From positions 28,799 through 92,798 of the forward strand of contig NZ_BSTR01000030.1 in the NCBI RefSeq assembly GCF_030269645.1: 64,000 bases of DNA, in the 5' to 3' direction. The notes under the pieces were generated by a model. The model did not search any database and had not been told where the DNA came from. It worked only from the letters and a program-made list of their open reading frames with translations. This document shows, piece after piece, positions 56,602 to 64,000 of the stretch. Numbering within the stretch: position 1 is the first letter of the stretch; each line of letters opens with the position of its first letter. Both the position numbers and the translations under genes were made by a program. This DNA is from Actinokineospora sp. NBRC 105648. Lineage in GTDB: Bacteria > Actinomycetota > Actinomycetes > Mycobacteriales > Pseudonocardiaceae.

Positions 56602-56623
56602 CCACCAGCGGCGGCTCAACTCC

Positions 56624-56659
56624 CCGGCTCGGACATCGCAAGGCTGATGTCCGAGCCGG
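56624..56659 (+). terminator. terminator after the L,D-transpeptidase
   Basis: A perfect 14-bp stem, CCGGCTCGGACATC / GATGTCCGAGCCGG (56624-56637 with 56646-56659), and an 8-nt loop. Confidence 0.85.
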
Positions 56660-56764
56660 CGCCGTTTCAGGAGGGCCATGACCTGACGACTTGGGTGGAC
56701 TGCCCCGAACGCCTACCTGCCCAGTTTGCTCGCCGGGGAGTTCGGATGACAGCGGATCGAGTTT

Positions 56765-56776
56765 CAAGGTACCTTG
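56765..56776. promoter_or_regulatory. palindromic operator of the TA pair
   Basis: CAAGGTACCTTG, a perfect 12-bp palindrome that ends five bases before ATG 56782 and covers the ribosome-binding site. Typical spot for antitoxin autorepression. Confidence 0.6.
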
Positions 56777-56781
56777 CAACT

Positions 56782-57270
56782 ATGTCCAGCGCCGCGTCCG
56801 AGATCAACTTCAGCGACCTGTCGAACAAGCCCGCGGACTCCGTCCGCAAGCTCCAGGAGTCGCCCAGCCGGACTCTGCTCGTGCACCGCCGTGGTGACGA
56901 GGAGGACTTAGTACTCACCACCGCGGGCAGGGCGCAGGAGGTGCGCGAGGTCGTCTCGACCACAACGGCGCTCTTCGTGGCTCTGATGCAGCACAGCGAC
57001 AGCGTTCGGGACCTGGTGACCGACGTCATGCCGACAGCCTTTCCGTGGGTTCGGTTCCTGCCACGGGAAGACCTGCGCGCGTTCGTCGTCGACCTCGTGC
57101 AGACCCTGGAAGCCGCCGACTCGCTGGGCAGTCCGGCTCCGGTCACCCGACTTATCGCGGCGTGGCGGCACACTGCCGAGGTCCACGCGGATCCACGACT
57201 TCTCGCGATCCTCCAGCAGGACGGCGAGGACCTCGGTGACGTTCCGGCCCCGGAGGAAGCCATCTCGTGA
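56782..57270 (+). CDS. Phd/YefM-like antitoxin (long form)
   Basis: A 162-residue protein. 'INFSDLSNKPADSVRKLQES' is the Phd/YefM N terminus, with 'LLVHRRGDEEDLVLTTAGRA' as the second strand. A long C-terminal region (about 60-162) would bind and block the toxin. The operator is at 56765. The stop overlaps the toxin start by GTGA. ATG 56782 is preferred over an upstream GTG. Confidence 0.78.
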   Translation: MSSAASEINFSDLSNKPADSVRKLQESPSRTLLVHRRGDEEDLVLTTAGRAQEVREVVSTTTALFVALMQHSDSVRDLVTDVMPTAFPWVRFLPREDLRAFVVDLVQTLEAADSLGSPAPVTRLIAAWRHTAEVHADPRLLAILQQDGEDLGDVPAPEEAIS

Positions 57271-57623
57271 GCCCGAAGAAAGGAGACCCGGTCGCCCCGC
57301 CGACCATCGCTGAGGAGTGGCACATTCGCTACTGCACGAATGAAGCGATCAAGGGTTGGCACGACCTGGAAACCCGCGCCGGAGGGAACTTGCGCAAGGC
57401 CTGGGAGGTCATGCGCGACAGTCCAGGCCCGGGATCAGGCAAGCCCTGCAGTCGTCATAGCCAACTGAAGGGCTGTTTGGCCTCTGGCACCCACGGCGGG
57501 CGGGAGTTGCCGCGCTGGCAGATCGAGGTCACCGGGGGCGACCGGATCTGGTATCTGCTGGACGTGGACGGACACACGGTCTGGGTTCAGTACGCGGGGG
57601 GCCATCCCAAGGCAACTGACTAG
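57267..57623 (+). CDS. RelE-like toxin
   Basis: A 118-residue protein. 'WHIRYCTNEAIKGWHDLETR' and 'LKGCLASG', then 'LPRWQIEVTGGDRIWYLLDV' and 'WVQYAGGHPKATD' match the actinobacterial type II RelE-family layout. Coupled to the antitoxin by GTGA. It would cut mRNA on the ribosome; catalytic residues cannot be assigned by eye. Confidence 0.78.
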   Translation: MSPKKGDPVAPPTIAEEWHIRYCTNEAIKGWHDLETRAGGNLRKAWEVMRDSPGPGSGKPCSRHSQLKGCLASGTHGGRELPRWQIEVTGGDRIWYLLDVDGHTVWVQYAGGHPKATD

Positions 57624-57664
57624 GCCCGGGCGCGGATGGTGGGGCCGGTCGGTGACGACCGGGG

Positions 57665-59056
<1,392 letters not shown>

Positions 59057-59154
59057 GTGCACCAGTCTCACCCCGTTCGGGGACCTGGGCATGGTCAGGT
59101 TCCCCACATAGGGTGGTTCATGGACGCCCACCACATGCGTGAGAGCAGGTACCG

Positions 59155-60129
59155 ATGACCGAGGTCGACCTACTCATCGTCGGCGCTGGCCCCACGGGCC
59201 TGTACGCCGCCTACTACGCCGGATTCCGCGACCTGACCACCGCCATCGTCGACTCGCTGCCCGAGCCCGGCGGTCAGGTCACCGCGATGTACCCGGAGAA
59301 GATGATTTTCGACGTCGCGGGCTTCCCCGCGGTGAAGGGCCGCGACCTGGTCTCCGCGCTGGTGGAGCAGGCCGACCAGTGGAAGCCGACCTACCTGCTG
59401 GGCAGGCGCGCCCAGACTCTGTCCCAAGTGGACGGACGGTTCATCGTCGACCTGGACGGCGGGGTCACGGTCAGCGCGGGCGCGGTGCTGATCAGCGCGG
59501 GCATCGGCGAGTTCACGCCCCGCCCGCTGACCGCGGGCGACGGCTGGCTCGGGCGCGGGATGGTGCACTTCGTGCCCGCGCTGGACGTGCACCGCGACCA
59601 GGACGTGGTCATCGTGGGTGGCGGTGACTCGGCCTTCGACTGGGCGCTGGCACTGCACCCGATCGCCACCAGCGTCACGATCGTGCACCGCCGGGCCAAG
59701 TTCCGCGCCATGCCCGCGACAGTCCGCCAGGTGACGAACCTGGGCGTCCGGATCATCACGGACGCGGAAGTGACGGAGATGATCGGCGACGACGAGAGCC
59801 TCCGACAGGTGACTCTTAGCGTGAAGGGCGAAGACGCGCCGGTAGTGCTACCCGCACAGGCAGTGGTAGCGGCGCTGGGGTTCACGGCCGACCTGGGACC
59901 GATCGAGGCGTGGGGCCTGGAGATCGACCACCGGTCGATCTCGGTGGACTCGACGATGCAGACCGCGCGGCCGCTGGTCTACGCGGCCGGGGACGTGGCG
60001 GCCTACCCGGGCAAGGTGAAGCTGATCGCGACGGGCTTCGGGGAGGCGGCGACAGCGGTGAACAACATCGCGGTGGCGCTGAACCCGGAGGCCCACCTGT
60101 TCCCGGGCCACTCGAGCGCGGCGGAGTAG
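59155..60129 (+). CDS. ferredoxin/flavodoxin-NADP+ reductase (TrxR-like type)
   Basis: A 324-residue FAD enzyme. '[20 protein letters not shown]' binds FAD, '[18 protein letters not shown]' binds NADPH, and '[20 protein letters not shown]' binds FAD near the C terminus. There is no CxxC, so it is not a thioredoxin reductase but the NADP-ferredoxin reductase branch. It could pass electrons to ferredoxins such as the one at 597-917. ATG 59155. Confidence 0.9.
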   Translation: MTEVDLLIVGAGPTGLYAAYYAGFRDLTTAIVDSLPEPGGQVTAMYPEKMIFDVAGFPAVKGRDLVSALVEQADQWKPTYLLGRRAQTLSQVDGRFIVDLDGGVTVSAGAVLISAGIGEFTPRPLTAGDGWLGRGMVHFVPALDVHRDQDVVIVGGGDSAFDWALALHPIATSVTIVHRRAKFRAMPATVRQVTNLGVRIITDAEVTEMIGDDESLRQVTLSVKGEDAPVVLPAQAVVAALGFTADLGPIEAWGLEIDHRSISVDSTMQTARPLVYAAGDVAAYPGKVKLIATGFGEAATAVNNIAVALNPEAHLFPGHSSAAE

Positions 60130-60135
60130 AGATGG

Positions 60136-60168
60136 TGGTGGCTGCGACGGTTTCGGTCGCAGCCACCA
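60136..60168. terminator. bidirectional terminator between the reductase and the PIN gene
   Basis: A perfect 13-bp stem (TGGTGGCTGCGAC with GTCGCAGCCACCA; 60136-60148 and 60156-60168) and a 7-nt loop between convergent genes. Confidence 0.85.
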
Positions 60169-60182
60169 GTGCCGAGCAAGAC

Positions 60183-60821
60183 TCACCGCTGCTCGATCTG
60201 ATTCCACACCGACGAAGTGAGCAGGTCGGTCTGGTCAATGGGTGGTAGGGCTGCGTCTAGCGGACGCATGGCTCCGTAGATGCGCCTCATGGTGCTCTTG
60301 TCAGGCAGCTGCGGACTTCCAGCGGCGCGCAGAAGGACAGTCTCCGAGTTCCACACGCGGATGGAACCGCGCCGCGGAGCCATGCGGGCGAATCTGGCGG
60401 CTTCCTGCTGAGCCATGGCCGTGCCGTCCCGCTCCTGGATGAGGACCGTGACATCCCTGCCCGCATCGGCGAGCACGACGGCGTGCGCGATCACCATCAG
60501 CTCGCCAAGATCCTTGCCTTGCTGCATCCGTTGACTCATCGGGAGGTGGCAGAGGCGCTGGACGGCGACTGAGAGTTCCACGGACTCATCGTCGGAGAGC
60601 ACCTCGATGCGACCAGCGTTCTCCAGCATCTGCCACTGGTTCGCGGCCGAGCCCAACAAGCGTTGCTTCTCACGGCTCTTGCGCATCACCTCGGTACGCA
60701 CGATCTCCGGCGCGGCAAAGCCCCCACGCAGCCCCTGGAAGAGGACACGCGTGGTGTCCTTCCTGGCCAGGAACGTGAGGGCGGGTCCCGCGTCGACGAC
60801 AGTCCCGGTGCAGGTGGTCAC
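60183..60821 (-). CDS. PIN-like domain protein (HTH-ImmA-PIN operon, third gene)
   Basis: A 212-residue protein. 'TVVDAGPALTFLARKDTTRV' is the PIN-type first acidic motif. 'QQGKDLGELMVIAHAVVLAD' and 'VLIQERDGTAMAQQEA' resemble the later acidic positions. I start at GTG 60821, overlapping the protease stop by GTGA; an upstream TTG would add four residues. A metal-dependent RNase is likely; it is probably held in check by the other two genes. Confidence 0.75.
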   Translation of the reverse strand: MTTCTGTVVDAGPALTFLARKDTTRVLFQGLRGGFAAPEIVRTEVMRKSREKQRLLGSAANQWQMLENAGRIEVLSDDESVELSVAVQRLCHLPMSQRMQQGKDLGELMVIAHAVVLADAGRDVTVLIQERDGTAMAQQEAARFARMAPRRGSIRVWNSETVLLRAAGSPQLPDKSTMRRIYGAMRPLDAALPPIDQTDLLTSSVWNQIEQR

Positions 60822-61636
60822 TCGTCCAGCCAAGAGAGGTCGATGAACTCACCTGCGTCCCGGACGTCCCGGTCAGCCGGATGTGCGACAGCGCCGCGGA
60901 CTCGGACGCCTGCTTCGGTGAGTTCGGTGGCGAGGTCGGCCGCTGGGATCCCGCGGACACCGGCGAGGGTCTCGATCGTCACCACGCCCGCCGCGTAGCC
61001 CGCGACCGCGCGGGCGAGAAGGCGCTGTGGTGATCGCCGCTGACTGGACTCCACCTGCAGGGCGCGGTACTGGTCCATCCACCCGAACCGGGCCGCCAGC
61101 GATGGCGTGAAGGTGCCTGCGAACAGGTTGAGGTCGCCTTGGTCGCGGTACCCGCTGTCGCGCAACTGGATCGCGGCGATCTTGGGCGAGATCTGGAAGC
61201 GCTGCACCAGGTCCGAGAACGTGGCGAGGTCGAGCGCGCGCCGATCGGCCATGAACTGGCCGACGGCCTCGACGGGGAGCAGCAGGTGCCGGGCGAAGGC
61301 CTGGGCGCGGCTCTCGACGGTGGCGTTGAAGACCAGGGACCCGGACTCGCCCGCGTGGTGGTCGTCGAAGACGAGGTGCCCCAGCTCGTGGCCAAGTGTG
61401 CTGCGCCAGCGCATGGGATGGAGGGAACGAGCCACCCCGACGATGGTGACCCCGCGCGCTGGGTCGATCATCGTCAGCCCGTGTTCGTCGCTGTCCTCGA
61501 CGTCGAGGACAGCGACGTCGACATCGCGGGTCTGCTCGATCAGCGTCACGACGTCCGCGATCGGGGCGATGCCGAGTCCGTTCTCGGAACGGAACTCCCG
61601 AGCCGCGACCATGGCGGACTTCTCGTACTCGGTCAC
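60818..61636 (-). CDS. ImmA/IrrE-family metallopeptidase
   Basis: A 272-residue protein. The zinc motif is 'LGHELGHLVFDDHHA', with a downstream Glu in 'SRAQAFARHLLLPVE'. These proteases cut repressors or TA regulators. The start is GTG 61636, overlapping the HTH stop. It sits between a HTH regulator and a PIN-like effector. Confidence 0.9.
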   Translation of the reverse strand: MTEYEKSAMVAAREFRSENGLGIAPIADVVTLIEQTRDVDVAVLDVEDSDEHGLTMIDPARGVTIVGVARSLHPMRWRSTLGHELGHLVFDDHHAGESGSLVFNATVESRAQAFARHLLLPVEAVGQFMADRRALDLATFSDLVQRFQISPKIAAIQLRDSGYRDQGDLNLFAGTFTPSLAARFGWMDQYRALQVESSQRRSPQRLLARAVAGYAAGVVTIETLAGVRGIPAADLATELTEAGVRVRGAVAHPADRDVRDAGEFIDLSWLDE

Positions 61637-61971
61637 GGTCGCGGGACGCCCTGCTCTTCCAGGTAGGCGTCGAGTTCGAGGAAGTGAACCAGCTCCCGAC
61701 GAAGGCCGGCCATCTGGTTCTCGGCGTTGCGGTTCTCGGCCCGGGCGAAGCAGACGACGCGGTCGCGCACGGGGGAGTGCTCAGAGATCTCCGAGAGCGA
61801 GCACCCGAGCGCACGAGCCAGTGCGACCAGTTCCGGCATCTTCGGCTTGCGAGCCCCGAGCTCGACGCGGTTCAGCGTCGCTTGGCTCAGCTCCGCCCGG
61901 TCGGCGAGCGCCCGCTGGCTCAACCCGACCCGCTCCCGGGCGGCTCGCACCCGGTCACCCGAGGTCATCAT
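61633..61971 (-). CDS. XRE-family HTH repressor (first gene of the ImmA-PIN operon)
   Basis: A 112-residue protein. HTH at about residues 5-60 ('RVGLSQRALADRAELSQATL', 'LNRVELGARKPKMPE'). The C-terminal 50 residues are helical. ATG 61971 follows GGGGGAG; GTG 61980 is possible. The operator at 61973-61999 covers this ribosome-binding site. Presumably the target of the ImmA protease. Confidence 0.88.
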   Translation of the reverse strand: MMTSGDRVRAARERVGLSQRALADRAELSQATLNRVELGARKPKMPELVALARALGCSLSEISEHSPVRDRVVCFARAENRNAENQMAGLRRELVHFLELDAYLEEQGVPRP

Positions 61972-61972
61972 C

Positions 61973-61999
61973 TGAATCACTCCCCCACTCAGTGATTCA
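61973..61999. promoter_or_regulatory. operator of the HTH-ImmA-PIN operon
   Basis: TGAATCACT (61973-61981) and AGTGATTCA (61991-61999): a perfect 9-bp inverted repeat with a 9-bp spacer. It overlaps the ribosome-binding site of the HTH gene. Confidence 0.75.
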
Positions 62000-62077
62000 A
62001 GTGTACGCGCTCGGCGAAGCCGGAGGAAGTGTCGCGACCCACGACGGGGGTGTCGTCGCAGGTCACGACACCGGTCG

Positions 62078-62335
62078 CTACCTGACGGCGGTGAGCAGGG
62101 ACTCCAGGGCGGTGGCGGGCAGGAGCAGAACCGGCCCGGACACGTTCTTGGAGTCGCGGATGCCCGCGACGGTCGAGCCATGCGCCAACTCAACGCAGTT
62201 GCCGGTGTTGGTGCTGCGAGAACTCTTGCGCCACTGCGCCGGAGCATCGATGTGTGCCACCTCCACACAGTTGGCCTGGTTGGTGCTGCGGGAACTCTTG
62301 CGCCAGCGGGCGGTTTTCAGGTCCAGCGCGGACAT
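62078..62335 (-). CDS. DUF397 protein with two repeats
   Basis: An 85-residue protein, partner of the following HTH gene. 'WRKSSRSTNQANCVEVAH' (residues about 11-28) and 'WRKSSRSTNTGNCVELAHG' (35-53) duplicate the DUF397 motif; one is usual. 'VAGIRDSKN' follows. It starts at ATG 62335, 15 bases downstream of the HTH stop. Confidence 0.87.
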   Translation of the reverse strand: MSALDLKTARWRKSSRSTNQANCVEVAHIDAPAQWRKSSRSTNTGNCVELAHGSTVAGIRDSKNVSGPVLLLPATALESLLTAVR

Positions 62336-62350
62336 GCTGCGTTCCTCTTC

Positions 62351-63202
62351 CTAGGCGGTCATCTCGGCCACGGTGGCCGAGAGCCACTCGGCCGTTGCAT
62401 CGGGTGCAAGGGACACGTTCAGAATATTGCGGAGCGCAAGGCGATACCCGGCGAGATCTACCTCTTCCTCTTGGAACATCGCCGTGTCCTGGTTCTCGGC
62501 GTAGACCAAGGCTGGTTCCTCAGCAAACTCCAGGATCATGAAGGGGCCTCTGAGGCCCGCAGTCGCTCCCGCCGAGGTGGGCAGCATCCGGACGCTGATG
62601 TTCCGGTACTCGCCTAGCTCCATCAGGCGGCGCAACTGGCGGACCATGACGCCCGCTCCCCCAATCGGCACGCGGAGCGCCGCTTCGTGGATCACAGCCA
62701 GGAACTGAGGTGCGTTGGACCTGGTCAGGAGTGTCTGCCGAGCGATCCGCGAAGCCACCAGGTTGTCCAACTCCACCGGGGAGAGGGTCGAGTCCAAGCC
62801 CTGGAGCATCGCAGCCGCATACTCTCCGGTTTGCAAAAGCCCCGGGACAACCATGTTCTCGTAGTTCTGGATGCGTCTTGCCTTGTTCTCGAAGTCGATC
62901 ACGGCGCGCCAGATGCTCGGGAGGTTGGCTTGGCGCTCCCACCAGCCCTTCTGGTCGCCCCGCCGCAGCAGGTCCAGCAGTTCGGTGCGGCGAGCGGCCG
63001 GGACCTTGTAGAATCCCAGCAGGACAGCGACATCCTCATGTTGCAACCCACTGACACCGGTCTCCATCCTGCTGATCTTGCTCGCTGAAACTCCAAGTTG
63101 CTCGCCTACCTCGGCGCAGGTAAGTCCTTTGACCTCACGGAGTTTGCGTAGTTCGGCGGCCACAGTCCTAGACCGGACCGAAGTGTGCGGGTTTCCAGGC
63201 AT
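62351..63202 (-). CDS. helix-turn-helix regulator with DUF5753 domain
   Basis: A 283-residue protein. HTH 'LREVKGLTCAEVGEQLGVSA' (about 17-65), then DUF5753 ('WRAVIDFENKARRIQNYENM', 'GLLQTGEYAAAML', 'FMILEFAEEPALVYAENQDT'). It is the canonical WhiJ-like form and matches its partner DUF397 gene. ATG 63202 is chosen. It is divergent from the small gene at 63313. Confidence 0.9.
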   Translation of the reverse strand: MPGNPHTSVRSRTVAAELRKLREVKGLTCAEVGEQLGVSASKISRMETGVSGLQHEDVAVLLGFYKVPAARRTELLDLLRRGDQKGWWERQANLPSIWRAVIDFENKARRIQNYENMVVPGLLQTGEYAAAMLQGLDSTLSPVELDNLVASRIARQTLLTRSNAPQFLAVIHEAALRVPIGGAGVMVRQLRRLMELGEYRNISVRMLPTSAGATAGLRGPFMILEFAEEPALVYAENQDTAMFQEEEVDLAGYRLALRNILNVSLAPDATAEWLSATVAEMTA

Positions 63203-63312
63203 GGGGGCATGCTTTCGGAAACAGTCCCGCAACACAATCACACGATCGGGCCATGGCGTGCAGCAGTTGCAACGAGAAAGAGTGGTCCTAACCGTTCCAA
63301 CTGGAGGACACA

Positions 63313-63558
63313 ATGGACCAACCGAACCTCGCCGAGCTGCACCGCCAGGTTGTGGAGCGCATCCCGGAGGTCAAGACCTGGACCATCGAGCAGACCGACG
63401 AGACCGGCCCCGCGATCATCTCGATGCGGATGCCCGACCTCGTCATCACCGACGCCGACGGCAGCAGCATCACCCTGAGCCTGCGCCAGTGCCTGCTGGT
63501 GATCCGGCACATGAGCGATGTGACGGACTGGTTCGAGGAGTTCGAGGAGAAGGTCTGA
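63313..63558 (+). CDS. small hypothetical protein (81 aa) divergent from an HTH gene
   Basis: An 81-residue acidic protein with GGAGG upstream of ATG 63313. 'DLVITDADGSSITLSLRQCL' in the middle is beta-rich; the tail is helical ('DVTDWFEEFEEKV'). No family is recognised. Divergent from the HTH/DUF5753 gene, like the 69-residue gene at 12172; the two are not obviously homologous. Confidence 0.6.
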   Translation: MDQPNLAELHRQVVERIPEVKTWTIEQTDETGPAIISMRMPDLVITDADGSSITLSLRQCLLVIRHMSDVTDWFEEFEEKV

Positions 63559-63895
63559 GAAGTCCGACAGCACAACCGATCCCGACCACCGCCACCCCGG
63601 CGAGTGCGACCACCGTCAACTCTTGTGCCCCCATCGCCACCGACACCACCAGGCCCGCCACCGGCATCACGCCGATCAGCACCCCGGCCCGGTCGGCGCC
63701 CAGCACATTCACCGCTAGGTACCAAATCACGAACGCCACAACCGTTAGCACTGCCACTACTAAGAGGGCTACCGACTCCCTCTTAGTCGGAATGCGCCAC
63801 GGGTCAACGAGAACCGCGAGCACGCTGCCAACACCTGTCGCCAAGAGGTGTGCCCATAGCGCTACCGACAATCCCCCTAGTACGGCAGCCGCCAT
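63470..63895 (-). pseudogene. truncated EamA/DMT-family transporter remnant
   Basis: The 141-codon frame holds only the second half of an EamA permease: 'VAVLTVVAFVIWYLAVNVLG', 'AGVLIGVMPVAGLVVSVAMG' and 'LTVVALAGVAVVGIGCAVGL' are the last helices. Normal members have about 280-300 residues. The C-terminal 35 residues are not family-like and run antisense through the small gene at 63313. The N-terminal half has been lost next to a transposase end at 63899. Confidence 0.65.
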
Positions 63896-63898
63896 TTG

Positions 63899-64000
63899 TT
63901 AGCTGACCTGGGTGTTCTCGATGTCGCGGGCGAGTCTGGTGCGTTTGTGGAACCAGCGTGAGCGTGCTTGGTGGGTGCGTCGCCAGTTCACCCAGTGGGT
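63899..64000 (-). CDS. C-terminal end of a probable transposase (cut by window end)
   Basis: 34 codons reach the stop at 63899-63901: 'WRRTHQARSRWFHKRTRLAR' with a 'DIENTQVS' end. A basic Arg/His/Trp-rich tail of this type ends several actinomycete DDE transposases. The gene runs off the window. It lies four bases from the truncated EamA gene, as an insertion sequence would. Confidence 0.55.
   Translation of the reverse strand, partial: THWVNWRRTHQARSRWFHKRTRLARDIENTQVS

Overview
The window is GC-rich chromosomal DNA from an actinomycete, most likely a filamentous member of the Pseudonocardiales (Actinokineospora, Saccharothrix or Lentzea type; inferred, not proven). The signs are the mycothiol gene mshB, several HTH/DUF5753 regulators paired with DUF397 proteins, GTG starts with GTGA/ATGA overlaps, and a SapB/AmfS-like class III lanthipeptide locus typical of sporulating actinomycetes. 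Two gene neighbourhoods match Mycobacterium tuberculosis from memory: dapC-ferredoxin ... mshB-membrane protein ... LpqW-like lipoprotein-typA, and ispH/DUF6542/lipid-droplet protein/xseA/xseB ... DUF4245/glpX/fumC. This supports vertically inherited core sequence with small accessory insertions.

Layout. 1-3.9 kb: dapC (cut by the window edge), ferredoxin, a GNAT acetyltransferase, two unknown proteins and mshB. 4-10.1 kb: an oligopeptide ABC operon (oppA-B-C-D-F, minus strand) with a hairpin after oppA. 10.3-16 kb: an LpqW-like lipoprotein, an HTH/DUF397 pair whose DUF397 partner carries three repeats, and typA. 16-17.5 kb: trpS behind a Trp-Trp leader peptide and an attenuator, followed by an 18-bp tandem repeat and a 140-nt nested palindrome. 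17.5-23.4 kb: a Nudix gene and a two-component system divergent from a LolA-like protein and an ABC exporter, with four CTCTCAG-type repeats between them. 23.4-27.7 kb: thiamine transport genes thiB-thiP-thiQ under a TPP riboswitch, with a hydrolase gene on the opposite strand between thiP and thiQ. 27.7-31.7 kb: pterin dehydratase, a minisatellite, a Clp-N regulator-like gene with paired operators, an ATP-grasp gene, a gene apparently split by a frameshift, and ychF. 32-45 kb: a secreted subtilase, Ada-AlkA, a second nested palindrome, sbcCD, the lanthipeptide gene pair, and rmuC. 45.2-46.4 kb: a C-rich stretch with no convincing gene. 46-60 kb: an MFS transporter, ispH, xseA/xseB, a DUF6941-like gene broken by an amber codon, two toxin-antitoxin-like pairs, DUF4245, glpX, an L,D-transpeptidase, fumC and a ferredoxin-NADP reductase. 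60-64 kb: accessory DNA with an HTH / ImmA-IrrE protease / PIN-like operon behind a clean operator, a second HTH-DUF397 pair, a truncated EamA transporter and the end of a probable transposase.

How the genes work together. Core metabolism covers diaminopimelate, mycothiol, isoprenoids, fumarase and fructose bisphosphatase. DNA repair covers Ada-AlkA, SbcCD, RmuC and ExoVII. Nutrient import covers oligopeptides and thiamine. Around these sit regulatory and mobile cassettes. The most distinctive items are the lanthipeptide pair, the trpS attenuator, the opposite-strand gene inside the thiamine locus, the two look-alike palindromes between convergent genes, and the HTH-ImmA-PIN cassette.
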